NCBI GenBank assembly: GCA_963700185.1
Contig: CAVOWP010000030.1
Location: 496,001 to 560,000, forward strand
Source: AP-15 sp963700185
GTDB taxonomy: Bacteria; Pseudomonadota; Alphaproteobacteria; ATCC43930; CGMCC-115725
Length of the DNA: 64,000 nucleotides
Direction of reading: 5' to 3'
Shown: positions 17,110 through 26,227 of the stretch, one piece after another
Layout: each line of letters starts with the position of its first letter
Numbering within the stretch: position 1 is the first letter of the stretch
Program-made: the position numbers and the translations under genes
The notes under the pieces: model-generated
Told to the model about the DNA's origin: nothing
The model's database searches: none
The model's input: the letters and a program-made list of their open reading frames with translations, nothing else

Positions 17110-17746
17110 GCTAAAGGCCTTGCCCTATTCGTTGACTTGCACTATGCCACCTACGGGAAAAGTCAAACGAACGGGCTCGAGGTGCTCCGCGACTACGGCG
17201 AGTTCAACCCCGGCCGGGTGTGGGTTGGCGCTCTCTATTATCTGACTGGGATTCCTTGGCTGTTGAAGACGGTAACGCCATTTGCCGAGTTCCTGCACGC
17301 GCTATCAGGCCATCGAAGCGCCACCGGTCACGCCTTTGCTCACCAATCCGATCACCCTCTTCTCCGCCAGTACGGGTCTTTTCCGCCTATGGTGGAAGCC
17401 GGAACTATGCTCAGGCCGAGTGGGGATATTGCGTCTGACGCTGATCGGACACGGTTGCACCGTATTCCTGATCTTGACGGCGATCGCTCTTACTCTGCGT
17501 TACCGGTTGGACTTAGCGCCGTTCATGACCTTGGCGGTCCTAATCGGATATCAGTGGACTCCAATCGCCTTCGCAGAGGCCGCCGATGTCTGGCGCCGCC
17601 GGCTGCGCATTGCTGCCGCGGGCTCATGCTTCCTCGGGATCCTTTGCAGCCATTATGTACTGCTTCTGTACAAAGTGTGGAGCATGGGTGTCCCGTCCGA
17701 TGTGCGCAGCGCGCTTCTCCCGTTGTCGCCGCTTTCTCCGTATTGA
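17110..17746 (+). pseudogene. Membrane glycosyltransferase-like protein, C-terminal half
   Basis: Plus strand. The first frame reads GLALFVDLHYATYGKSQTNG ... FNPGRVWVGALYYLTGIPWL up to ~17300, then the frame changes and continues as RYQAIEAPPVTPLLTNPI ... GHGCTVFLILTAIALTLRYRLDLAPFMTLAVLIGYQ to 17746. The lumenal loop plus closing helices fit the C-terminal part of a polytopic glycosyltransferase-like protein and would directly follow the fragment now lying inverted at 16522-17106. There is no start codon and at least one frameshift, so no product is expected. Confidence 0.6.
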
Positions 17747-18023
17747 GCCCGCCGGGATCAGCAGGTCCTCTCATATGTTCGCGTTATCCTTCCAGCCCCG
17801 ACGTATTTTGGGCCGATCCCCATTAGATGCGGTCAGGGGACAGCCGCCAGCGCCGAAACAATGGCGTTGCCGCTTCGCGATGCCGCTTGCGTTGCGGAGA
17901 CCTTCGAGCCGATATTGTTTTACTTGCCGCCGGATCGAGTCCCGAAAGGGCCGGCCCAGGTACCTCTATGCATCGAACATCCGGCGTATCGCAAGCTGGA
18001 ATGTGTGCGACGGAGGAGACGAT

Positions 18024-20147
18024 ATGGCAGAAGGCGGATTGGTTCGCTTCGAGAATGTGGACGGCATCGGGGTCATCACGGTCGACAACCCGCCGGTCAA
18101 TGCGCTGAGCCCGGGGGTGCCCGAGGGCATCGTCGAGAATGTCGAGCGCGGCAACGCCGACCCGGTGATCACGGCGATGGTGTTGATCGGCGCCGGCCGC
18201 AGCTTTATCGCCGGCGCCGATATCCGGCAGTTCGGCACCAACCGTCCGCCACCGGTGCCGGGCAGGCGTCCGCACCAGATCCTCGAGGCGAGCGCAAAGC
18301 CGATCGTCGCGGCGATCCACGGCTTCGCGTTGGGCGGCGGGCTGGAGATCGCGCTCGCCTCGCACTACCGCATCGCCGTGCCGAGCGCCAAGGTGGGTCT
18401 GCCCGAGGTATTGATCGGCATATTGCCGGGGAGCGGCGGGACCCAGCGGCTGCCGCGGTTGATTGGCCCGAAAGCCGCGATGGAGATGATCGTGTCGGGC
18501 CGCCACGTTCCGGCCGACGAGGCGAAGCGGCTCGGCATCATCGACGAACTGGTCGAGGAGGGCGCCGATCTGCGCCAGGCCGCGATCGCGATGGCGCGCC
18601 GCCTCGCCGACATCCGGCCATTACCGCGCATCCGCGACCGCGACGACAAATTGGCGGAGTTCAAGGCCGATCCCGGCATTTTCGACGCGATGCGGAAGTC
18701 GATCGCCCGGCGCGCCCGCGGCCAGAAGGCCCCTTACAATTGCATCGCCGCCGTCGAGGCGGCGTGCAACCTGCCGTTCGAAGACGGGATCAGGCGCGAG
18801 CGCGAACTGTTCGACGAGCTCGAAAATTCCGCCGAGGCGCGCGCCCTTCGTTATGCCTTCTTCGCGGAGCGCGAGGTCGCCAAATTGCCCGACATCCCAC
18901 GCGAAACGCCGCTGCGTCCGATCAAGACCGCGGCGATCGTCGGCGCCGGCACGATGGGCGGCGGCATTGCGATGAGCTTTGCCGAGTTCGGCTTTCCGGT
19001 GAAGCTCCTCGAAGCGAGCCCGGAGGCGCTCGACCGCGGCATCCAGCGCATCCGCGCCAATTACGAGACCAGTATCAGGCGGGGCAGCCTGACCGAGGCG
19101 GAGATGAACCGGCGGATGGCACTGATCGAGCCGGTCACCAGCTATGACGACATCGGCCAATCCGACGTCGTCATCGAGGCGGTGTTCGAGCGCATCCCGG
19201 TCAAGGAGGAGGTGTTCAAAAAGCTCGACGAGGTCATGAAGCCCGGCGCGCTGCTCTACACGAACACCTCCGGCATCGACATCGACATCATGGCCAACGC
19301 CACGAAGCGCCCGCAGGACGTGGCCGGCACGCATTTCTTTGCGCCGGCCAATGTCATGAAACTGTTCGAGGTCGTGAAGGGGGCGAAAAGCGCGCCCGAC
19401 ACCCTGGCGACGGCGATGGATCTTGGCCGCAAGATCGGCAAGATCAGCGCGATGGCCGGTAATGGCGACGGCTTTGTCGCCAACCGTAGCCGAACCCCGT
19501 TCGGCACCGAGATGAACATCATGGTCGAGGAAGGGGCGTTGCCCGAGCAGGTCGACAAGATCATGGTCGATTTCGGCTACCCGATCGGGCCGTTTGCGAC
19601 GGCGGATCTGTCGGGTCTCGACATCGGCTATGACAGCCGCCAGCGGCGCGCGGCGGAGAACCCGAACTACCGCAAAATGCCGATCGCCGACGCGATTGTC
19701 GAGATGGGGCGGTTGGGGCAAAAGACCGGGTCCGGCTGGTTCCGCTACGAGAAGGGCGACCGCACCCCGCATCCCGACCCCGAGGTCGCCCGCATCATCA
19801 AGGAAAAGGCGGCCGAGATAGGGGTCGAGCAGCGCAGCTTCAGTGACGAGGAGATCCTGCGCCGTCTGCTGTTCGCCTCGGTCAACGAGGCCTGCAAGAT
19901 CCTCGAAGAAGGCAAGGCCTACCGCGCCAGCGACATCGACGTGATGTGGCTCAACGGCTTCGGCTTCCCGCGCTATCGCGGCGGCCTGATGTACTGGGCC
20001 GACGGCATCGGCGTCGCCGAGGCCTACCGCCAGATCCAGGCGTGGCACCAGCAATACGGCGAGCGCTGGGCGCCCTCAGCCCTCCTGCGCCGCCTCGCCG
20101 AAACCAACACCCCGCTGCGCGAGGCCAAGCCAGGCCGGCCGATGTGA
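18024..20147 (+). CDS. Bifunctional enoyl-CoA hydratase / 3-hydroxyacyl-CoA dehydrogenase (FadJ/FadB-like)
   Basis: 707 residues from ATG 18024, supported by CGGAGGAGACG; the frame is open further upstream but without homology. The N-terminal ~190 residues are crotonase: GRSFIAGADIRQFG, ALGGGLEIALA and VLIGILPGSGGTQRLPRL. An NAD-binding Rossmann motif (AIVGAGTMGGGIAMSFAEFG) begins near residue 305 and GTHFFAPANVMKLFEVVKG carries the dehydrogenase His. Two C-terminal dehydrogenase domains follow. It catalyses the two middle steps of fatty-acid beta-oxidation. The thiolase partner is not in the window. The last ~160 bp are repeated at 25277-25441. Confidence 0.94.
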   Translation: MAEGGLVRFENVDGIGVITVDNPPVNALSPGVPEGIVENVERGNADPVITAMVLIGAGRSFIAGADIRQFGTNRPPPVPGRRPHQILEASAKPIVAAIHGFALGGGLEIALASHYRIAVPSAKVGLPEVLIGILPGSGGTQRLPRLIGPKAAMEMIVSGRHVPADEAKRLGIIDELVEEGADLRQAAIAMARRLADIRPLPRIRDRDDKLAEFKADPGIFDAMRKSIARRARGQKAPYNCIAAVEAACNLPFEDGIRRERELFDELENSAEARALRYAFFAEREVAKLPDIPRETPLRPIKTAAIVGAGTMGGGIAMSFAEFGFPVKLLEASPEALDRGIQRIRANYETSIRRGSLTEAEMNRRMALIEPVTSYDDIGQSDVVIEAVFERIPVKEEVFKKLDEVMKPGALLYTNTSGIDIDIMANATKRPQDVAGTHFFAPANVMKLFEVVKGAKSAPDTLATAMDLGRKIGKISAMAGNGDGFVANRSRTPFGTEMNIMVEEGALPEQVDKIMVDFGYPIGPFATADLSGLDIGYDSRQRRAAENPNYRKMPIADAIVEMGRLGQKTGSGWFRYEKGDRTPHPDPEVARIIKEKAAEIGVEQRSFSDEEILRRLLFASVNEACKILEEGKAYRASDIDVMWLNGFGFPRYRGGLMYWADGIGVAEAYRQIQAWHQQYGERWAPSALLRRLAETNTPLREAKPGRPM
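19985..20147 (+). repeat. 3' end of fadJ-like gene, left copy of direct repeat
   Basis: About 163 bp (CTGATG...TGGGCCGACGGCATCGG through GGCCGATGTGA) that recurs at 25277-25441 in the same orientation with about ten mismatches and a small indel near its left end. The copies flank 5.1 kb of DNA with nuclease, methylase and IS genes. Confidence 0.9.
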
Positions 20148-20401
20148 AGGCGATCGCCGAAGAAGCTAGCTGCGCGTCCGTTGGGTAAAGCTTGTCAATA
20201 ACCTCACCGCGGCGGGCAGGGCGACACGCTACTGCGGAGCCGGTTGACGTACTCGTCGACCGCGGAATAGCACTCGTCGAGGACGAGATTCGCCGGGTCG
20301 TTGCGCCCGAGTGTGGTGTTGGTGTTGGGCAGTGTCCCTAACACCACGAAGATCGTGAGCGCTCCGGATTCGGATCTCTCAAAATGGCTCCCGTGCGCAT
20401 C
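20148..20401 (-). other. Gap at left island edge; truncated minus-strand frame and inverted repeat
   Basis: No complete gene. On the minus strand a frame ending at the stop 20204-20206 reads LTIFVVLGTLPNTNTTLGRN then DECYSAVDEYVNRLRSS; it looks like a small exported protein that has lost its start, but no ATG/GTG/TTG is in frame. An inverted repeat GTGGTGTT (20313-20320) / AACACCAC (20340-20347) lies inside it between two convergent genes. It has no T-run, so I do not call it a terminator. Confidence 0.3.
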
Positions 20402-21445
20402 TCAGCTGGGGGGATTGCTGGCGATAAATTCTCGTAATCGGGTATTTTCAGCCAACCGATCAAGTGTCGCTGCTGTAAATACCTTTCCGTCTAATTCAAG
20501 AAGCATCTGCCGCATATCTTCTCGACGCTGACGGAACCCTCTCCCATCAATACATGCGACTACTTCATATGGCCGCATTCCCGCTGCGACGTGTCTGTCT
20601 CGTTGCGTGGCAAGCACTTTAATTCTCGCGACCTTGTCACGTGCGGTCCCGTCGTCGCTCGTGATCTTCGCTTCGATGATGACGGATGGCGTATTCTCGT
20701 CCGGGATGCAGAAATCCGGAGCTTGGCCAAAACCGGGAATGCGCTCGGCCCGTTTCGTTTTCCGAAATGTGATGCTACGAGCGCGGAGGTGTTCTTCGAC
20801 CGCATTTTCCATTACCTCGCCGACCAACTCGGAAACTGCGTCACGATGGCCCGCAAATGGGCGGCCGAGATGTCGCTCGTCCTCTCCCGCTGCGTAGCGA
20901 ATCGATGCAAGGCCTGTCCTCGTGTCAAACTTATCAAGGCGGTGTACAATTCCTTCTACCGCGGGAGGTGCGCCCTCCGTCAAATATTTCGCCGCAACGG
21001 TGATAAGCGCCTCAATGCGGGCAAGCGTGACCGAACGCTTTCGGGAACGAAGCGCATCCTGAAGGAAGAGTGGGTTGGCGCGACAATTCCGGTCGATTTC
21101 CCGCGCTGAATTTTGACCGACATCGCTCCCAAGGTCGGTCCGTGCGAGTTCAGCCCACTCCCCAGGGGTCATGCCGAGTATCGCCCTGACGACGCCGAGG
21201 ACCCGGCTATTCTCGACCGCCGCTCGATGCACTACGTCGGGGGTAAATGCTGTAAAAGCGTTAGTAAGCTTTTTGAGAACTTCGTAGGCGTCGCGAAAAT
21301 CCACGTATTCAATAAACCCAGGTCCTTTCGGCAGGACAAGAAACTCCGATCTTAAATCTGCCACTGTAATGTTTACAAATTCCTCAAGGTGGTCGCGCAG
21401 AAGGTCGCTATCCACTTCAAACGGTCGCTTAAACTCAGGATCCAT
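20402..21445 (-). CDS. Putative PD-(D/E)xK nuclease, restriction-endonuclease-like
   Basis: 347 residues from ATG 21445 (21457 is an alternative). The C-terminal third carries a recognisable nuclease core: Glu in VMENAVEEHL, then APDFCIPDENTPSVIIEAKI, i.e. PD...ExK with Asp248, Glu262 and Lys264 (numbering from the longer start), followed by a basic region. The N-terminal ~200 residues are helical and unassigned. It lies ~190 bp downstream of a DUF1156-type DNA methylase on the same strand and reads as its restriction partner. I cannot name the family. The gene is intact although the methylase is not, so either it is inactive, it does not need protection, or another methylase supplies it. Confidence 0.65.
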   Translation of the reverse strand: MDPEFKRPFEVDSDLLRDHLEEFVNITVADLRSEFLVLPKGPGFIEYVDFRDAYEVLKKLTNAFTAFTPDVVHRAAVENSRVLGVVRAILGMTPGEWAELARTDLGSDVGQNSAREIDRNCRANPLFLQDALRSRKRSVTLARIEALITVAAKYLTEGAPPAVEGIVHRLDKFDTRTGLASIRYAAGEDERHLGRPFAGHRDAVSELVGEVMENAVEEHLRARSITFRKTKRAERIPGFGQAPDFCIPDENTPSVIIEAKITSDDGTARDKVARIKVLATQRDRHVAAGMRPYEVVACIDGRGFRQRREDMRQMLLELDGKVFTAATLDRLAENTRLREFIASNPPS

Positions 21446-22644
21446 TCTGCCACCCAAGATTACGGGATGCCTGCGCCTACGAACGGGCGGAGCGTATCAC
21501 TGCGCCGCAGCTACCTCTGAATGGACGTGCCAATATTTCCTTCGGCTGAGTTGGCAACTCTCCGCGGCTGGCGCCGTCGATGGGCTCTGCCGTTATGCGA
21601 ACTGGTTAGCCTGAAGCGAATTGACCGAAACATCAAAGAGAAATGGTGTCGCAGCCAGTACGTCCTATCAACGGCGCAGAGGCCGAAGTTTGGTGGGGCG
21701 CATCCATAAGCGCGTCAATCATCGATTGAGGCGCGCCGAAAGCGGCAATGCATCGGGCGAAACGTTGCAGTCGTTCATTGGTCGCCTGTAGCCGGTCCCA
21801 GTTCTCGCGCAAGCGCCAGATACCGATCCGAGTCAAATGACCGAATACCATACAACGGGTATCGCCGGCGGTTGGCTTCATACCAGCGAGGCGAAGTTGA
21901 CTTAGTTCGCCCCGAATCAAATCCGCCAAGTCGGCTGCGCTCTCACAAAGTTGTCGACGCCGAACCCGGCCGTGAGCGCGACAAACGAAGACGGTATCGA
22001 CGATCGATGAGCCAGTCCCGTGGATATGTATCGACCCGCCCATTTCAGCGGGACACGGTATGGCGGCAGTGCAAGTGAGGCCGGCATCCAAAATCGCGAC
22101 ACCGACGGCATGATAAGCCTCAATACTGTTGTGATGGAATGTAAACGCAAGGGGTGCTCCCGCCTTTAGAGCGTGAGCCACCCGAGTGTAGACGGCCGAT
22201 AGACCTTCGGTAAAGTGCTCGATGCCCCGCGCTTGAGTTGTGTTTCTTGTAAGCTCTTCGGAGGAGCGAGTTGTATCTCGATCGAAACCCTCCGGTCCAG
22301 TACTCACGAGGCGCCGAAGCCAAGCGTAGCAGAAATCCATAAGTTCCGCGTACTGCACGTTTCCGAAATAGGGGGGATCGGTAAGGGCAGCGTCAAGGCT
22401 CTCTGGGGCTAGCTCAATCGTTGTTGAGGTCGTGCAGTGGATAATAACCTTACGTTCGCGGGAACCATTGATCCGCTCGCCGATCCACTCACCCTTGATC
22501 GGCACAGCGATCTTCCGACCACCGCGTTGCTGGACCTCAAAAGGAGAGGCGCAGTACGCCTTAGCTCTCGCATATTTCTCGACTATGTTGGCCCAGCCGC
22601 CGGAACCGACATTTACGCCGCCCCCATTCACTATGCCTAACAAG

Positions 22645-23678
22645 TTCCTGATTACGCACTATCCTCAGCCATCAAGTCATGGTACAAAACAGGAACATGC
22701 GGCTGTTTCTGCGGGTTCGAACGATGGCGCGCAACAAGGTGCAATTTCAAAAGGGGCTCAGCGAGGCCCAGTTTGCTGTTCTTTACGGAACCGAGGATCA
22801 GTGCCGCGAGGCGGTGATGCGCTGGCGCTGGCCATCCGGCTTTGTCTGCCCGGTTTGCGCCGGGCAGCATCACAGCTTCGTCAAGACCCGGGCGCTGTAC
22901 CAGTGTACCGCCTGTCGACGGCAGACATCGGTGATCGCCGGAACGATTTTCGCAGCAACCAAGGTGCCGCTGTGCAGTTGGTTTCGCGCCATCTACCACC
23001 TCACTCAGAGCAAGGGCGGCATCTCCAGCATTGAGTTGGGCCGCCGGCTTGGCGTCACCCAGACCACCGCCTGGAAGATCAAGCACAAGCTGATGCAGGC
23101 GATGATGGAGCGGGACGCCACAAAGCGCCTGACGGGACGGATCGAAATCGACGATGCCTATCTCGGCGGGGAGCACAACGGCGGCAAGCGGGGCCGCGGT
23201 TCGCCTGGCAAGACGCCGATCGTGGCGGCGGTCGAAACCACCCCAGAGGGCAAGCCAATCCGCTTGAAGTTGCGCCGCGTGAAGGGTTTCCGCCGTGCCG
23301 AAATCACGACCTTGGCGCAGCGCAACTTCCATCCCGCCAGCACCGTTGTCAGTGACGGCCTGCACTGCTTCACTGGGGTCGGCAACGCCGGCTGCGTCCA
23401 CCAGCCGATCATCGCTGGATCCGGTCGCAAGGCCGCCCTGAACCCTGCCTTCAAGTGGGTCAACACCACCCTCGGCAACATCAAGAGCGCCATCACCGGC
23501 ACTTACCGCGCCATCCGCGACAAGCATGTACCCCGCTACCTCGCCGAATTCGAGTACCGCTTCAATCGCCGATACGATCTCGCCGCCATGATGCCACGCC
23601 TCGGCTATGTCGCAGTCCGAACCCCGCCGATGCCATACCGTCTCCTCAAGCTGGCTGAGGATCATGCGTAATCAGGAA
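22645..23678 (+). mobile_element. IS1595-family (ISXO2-like) insertion sequence inside the methylase gene
   Basis: 1034 bp bounded by ~26-bp imperfect inverted repeats: left TTCCTGATTACGCA (22645 on) and right TGCGTAATCAGGAA (ending 23678), continuing inwards as CTCAGCC/GGCTGAG. The bases CAAG flank it on both sides (22641-22644 and 23679-23682), the only direct repeat at the junctions. Deleting the IS and one CAAG rejoins the methylase in frame (…ESNL-LGIVN…), which proves the target gene. Confidence 0.9.
22724..23671 (+). CDS. IS1595-family transposase (ISXO2-like)
   Basis: 315 residues from ATG 22724 (22679 is an in-frame alternative). An N-terminal zinc ribbon (CPVCAGQHH ... CTACRRQ) is followed by an HTH-like stretch (ELGRRLGVTQTTAWKIKHKL) and the ISXO2-like catalytic domain: IEIDDAYLGG (first Asp), VVSDGLHCF (second Asp) and FKWVNTTLGNIKSAI, where Asn stands at the third position, as in the DDN subgroup of this family. 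The C-terminus (AEFEYRFNRRYDL) is typical, and the stop codon lies inside the right inverted repeat. The gene appears intact, so the element may still move. Confidence 0.93.
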   Translation: MARNKVQFQKGLSEAQFAVLYGTEDQCREAVMRWRWPSGFVCPVCAGQHHSFVKTRALYQCTACRRQTSVIAGTIFAATKVPLCSWFRAIYHLTQSKGGISSIELGRRLGVTQTTAWKIKHKLMQAMMERDATKRLTGRIEIDDAYLGGEHNGGKRGRGSPGKTPIVAAVETTPEGKPIRLKLRRVKGFRRAEITTLAQRNFHPASTVVSDGLHCFTGVGNAGCVHQPIIAGSGRKAALNPAFKWVNTTLGNIKSAITGTYRAIRDKHVPRYLAEFEYRFNRRYDLAAMMPRLGYVAVRTPPMPYRLLKLAEDHA

Positions 23679-24850
23679 CAAGTTTGACTCGCACTGAACC
23701 AGGCCCACCGGAAATCCGTGAACCGAAAATATGTCAAGTGATTTGAGAGCCATAGTGTCGTAGCGACAGAGCATGTTCTGATATCGCAGGAGATCGGATA
23801 GATTCGTAGCAAGAGCCCATCTCACCCTGTCATCAGCTACGTCTGCTACCAGACGGCAGCTTAATTCCAGTCCAAGAAGTTGGCGTGTATTGAACAAATC
23901 CTGATAAAGCTTGTAGCCCCACCGATGCAACCGATCGGTTTCGTCGCCCGCTGGGACCCGATGCTCTGGGACGAACCGGGGCGTTAGGGCTTTCCAGCGT
24001 GCTGCTGTAGCTGAAGCCCGTTCCAGATCTCTTGAATTTGGCTTCTTGAAAAATCGACCAGTGTGCCCGTTTTTTCGCCTCGGATTGTAATATTCGATGG
24101 CGAACATGCGATGACGAGGTACCCCCGCTTCTGGCCGCGGGTAGCGGTTTCCGTAGCCACAGTGCGGACACGAACAACGGTTGCGTTTGGCTGGGCCTGC
24201 CAAATTAACCGTCGACTTGCAGCTTCCGCACCTGGCGGGCTGATGTCTGTCGGCGATCTCGCACAGCTCGCCGCAGGTTGAACAAACCAAAACATTTTTT
24301 GGATGGCGTGTATTTTGGGCGACGAGATAACCGGGGAATAGATCTATCTGCCGGCCGCACTTTTCGCAGTCAAGCACCTTAACCCACAAAAAATACTTCA
24401 CTGGCACATCGCGATCGCCGTAAAGCGGGCAGTCGGTGAGGTAGGACTTGCCGACCTCGGTCTTCACCGCGTCGATTAACGTTGCGGCAGCCTGGCGATA
24501 AGCCTCGAGGTCCAGGTGCTCGATTTCCTCGCGACAATCCAAGCTGACATCGGGTTGATATCAAGCCCTATAACGTCGCAGCCCACGCGATTGGCTTCGA
24601 GCAACGGGATTCCGCCCCCCATAAAGGGGTCAGCAACAACTCGACCAGGGAAATCGTTAGAGCGGAAGAAAGTTTCTTTTATCGGACGGTCACCGAACTC
24701 CGACAGTATCAATCCACGAAATAATGTACCTGGACGACGCGCAAACCATTTGTGTACAGCAATAATAGGCCGATAATTCTGTTGGATCTGCTTTTCCTTC
24801 AGCGCCATGGCGGCGATAAATGGGATATCGAAATTTGCTTCTATTCCCAT

Positions 24851-25276
24851 TCGAATCGGTCTCCGTTTTCGTGCGCGGTTCGTACGAGCCGCCTTGGGTC
24901 GGGGTCTAAGTTATAGTCGGTTTTGGAACGAATCAAGAACATTATTCATTTCTTCCTCGACCTTGCATCTTTGCCCCGCTTCGCTGGTTTCGCGTGATGC
25001 TCCGCCGATCGCATATCCTCCAGAGGTGACCGACGCCTCTCTGTCATTCAGAGCGCCCGCTCAGTCATTTTTTCGGGTTGTAGAAGCGCGCTCTGACAGG
25101 ATTCATCCCGATACAGGCTAGTCCCTCGTTCGACAGCTTGCCGGTAGCCATTCCCCGTGCCTGCCTCGCTGTTCGGGCTTCTAGGCGGCCTTCCGGGCTC
25201 CTTCTCACCATATTCCGAACTCCATATGGTCACACGTCGCATCCTATACACCATATGTAGGCCGGCGTCGAGCTCG
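24851..25276. other. Non-coding stretch upstream of the methylase
   Basis: 426 bp without a supportable gene on either strand. It presumably holds the promoter of the minus-strand methylase. CCATATGGT at about 25222 and ACCATATG at about 25250 form an inverted pair ~20 bp apart. The right boundary is the start of the second fadJ-tail copy. Confidence 0.4.
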
Positions 25277-25441
25277 GGCTGATGGTCACTGGGCCGACGG
25301 CATCGGCGTCGCCGAGGTCTACCGCCAGATCCAAGCGTGGCACCAGCAATACGGCGAGCGCTGGGCGCCCTCAGCCCTCCTGCGCCGCCTCGCCGAAACC
25401 GGCACCCCGCTGCGCGAAGCGAAACCGGGTCGGGCGATGTG
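25277..25441 (+). pseudogene. Duplicated 3' end of the fadJ-like gene, right copy
   Basis: About 165 bp matching 19985-20147, encoding the same C-terminal residues (GVAEVYRQIQAWHQQYGERW ... to the stop at 25441) but without the rest of the gene. Differences such as GGTCTACC against GGCTACC-type codons and AAACCGGGTCGG against CAAGCCAGGCCGG show that the copies have diverged, and an extra base near 25285 breaks the frame at its left edge. Confidence 0.85.
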
Positions 25442-25661
25442 AGTGGCGGCGGGGAGGCTCACCCGCCGATTGCGACGGGTGCTCGGCGGTTATCCCCCAG
25501 CGAGCGAACGGCGCAGGCAGACGCTCGGGATAGCGCAGCTTGCGGGTCTTATGAGAAGTTAATGCACGGCTGATTGAAGGCCTATCGCAATCTAATGATG
25601 GCCTGCCGATTGTATCAGCCGCTCGAGAGAGCGACGGGAATAACAGATTGGCAGACCGAAT

Positions 25662-25865
25662 ATGTCCAGCTTTGCGCCTGCGGCCGCGCTCACCCTGCAC
25701 CACTTCGAAGTGAGCGAGAACGGCCGAGGCTGTTGGGTTGCTAAAGACAAGGAAGGACTAATAGGCGGAGTATTTCGCACTCAGAAGGACGCACTGCGCT
25801 TCGCGCTCTTTGAGGCGGCGGGCGACAGCGCCTGTGTCAAAGTTATCTCATCTCCCAGACGCTGA
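25662..25865 (+). CDS. Small hypothetical protein
   Basis: 67 residues. The middle (GRGCWVAKDKEGLIGGVFRT then QKDALRFALFEAAGD) has a beta-beta-alpha look found in short alphaproteobacterial proteins in which an aromatic strand precedes a helix, and composition is protein-like throughout. The ribosome binding site is weak. No neighbour suggests a job. A function is not assigned. Confidence 0.55.
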   Translation: MSSFAPAAALTLHHFEVSENGRGCWVAKDKEGLIGGVFRTQKDALRFALFEAAGDSACVKVISSPRR

Positions 25866-25989
25866 TGCGACTCGGAGACTGGGGTCCGCAGCTTGGAGCC
25901 AGCTTTATGGTTTCTTGATGATGGCGGCACCGGTTTCCGCTCGAAAACTTATCAGATGATCGCTCTCTAATAGCGGCACCCGTCGTCGG

Positions 25990-26211
25990 ATGAGGATCTG
26001 GACAGCATCAATGGCGTTCGTGAACTTGGCGCCAACCCGAGCGGCACAGCCGCGGCGATCGCTCAGCAACGCGACCACCGCGCACCGTCACAGTACGTGG
26101 CATCGTACGCTGCTCGATGCTGTTGGGACCTTCTTCGTCCTGGCGGGGATCGCGGTGGGCATTCTGACGCTTCGGCTTGCTATGATCTTTATTCACAGCG
26201 TCATGCACTGA
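25990..26211 (+). CDS. Small single-pass membrane protein
   Basis: 73 residues (or 66 from ATG 26011). A basic N-terminal half is followed by one hydrophobic helix (LLDAVGTFFVLAGIAVGIL, then TLRLAMIFIHSVMH), so a bitopic inner-membrane protein with the N-terminus inside is predicted. It ends 17 bp before the next small gene. No family recognised. Confidence 0.5.
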   Translation: MRIWTASMAFVNLAPTRAAQPRRSLSNATTAHRHSTWHRTLLDAVGTFFVLAGIAVGILTLRLAMIFIHSVMH

Positions 26212-26227
26212 GCAAAGGCCGACCACA

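Larger units (their letters stand above)
21633..24850 (-). pseudogene. DUF1156-type DNA methylase, frameshifted and interrupted by an IS
   Basis: The N-terminal part (24850 downwards) reads AVHKWFARRPGTLFRGLIL, then VADPFMGGGIPLLEANR, VIGLDINPMSAWIV, matching adenine-type DNA methylases with an N-terminal DUF1156. At about 24533 one base is missing (GTCGCGAGG where GTCCGCGAGG is expected) and the frame moves. It continues through two zinc-ribbon-like Cys pairs (CEKCG, CSTCG, CGSCK, CPHCGYG) to SNL at 23683. An IS then separates it from LGIVNGGG (22643), after which DPPYFGNVQYAELMDFCYAW, the DPPY catalytic motif, and the C-terminus follow. Rejoined, it would be some 730 residues. With two independent lesions it cannot yield a full enzyme. 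Confidence 0.85.

Noticed and set aside
17586..18023. Upstream extension of the fadJ-like gene to 17586
   Set aside because: No homology before 18024 and a strong ribosome site sits directly before that ATG.
18621..20054. Long minus-strand open frame opposite the fadJ-like gene
   Set aside because: It is the antisense shadow of a GC-rich gene with clear catalytic motifs on the plus strand.
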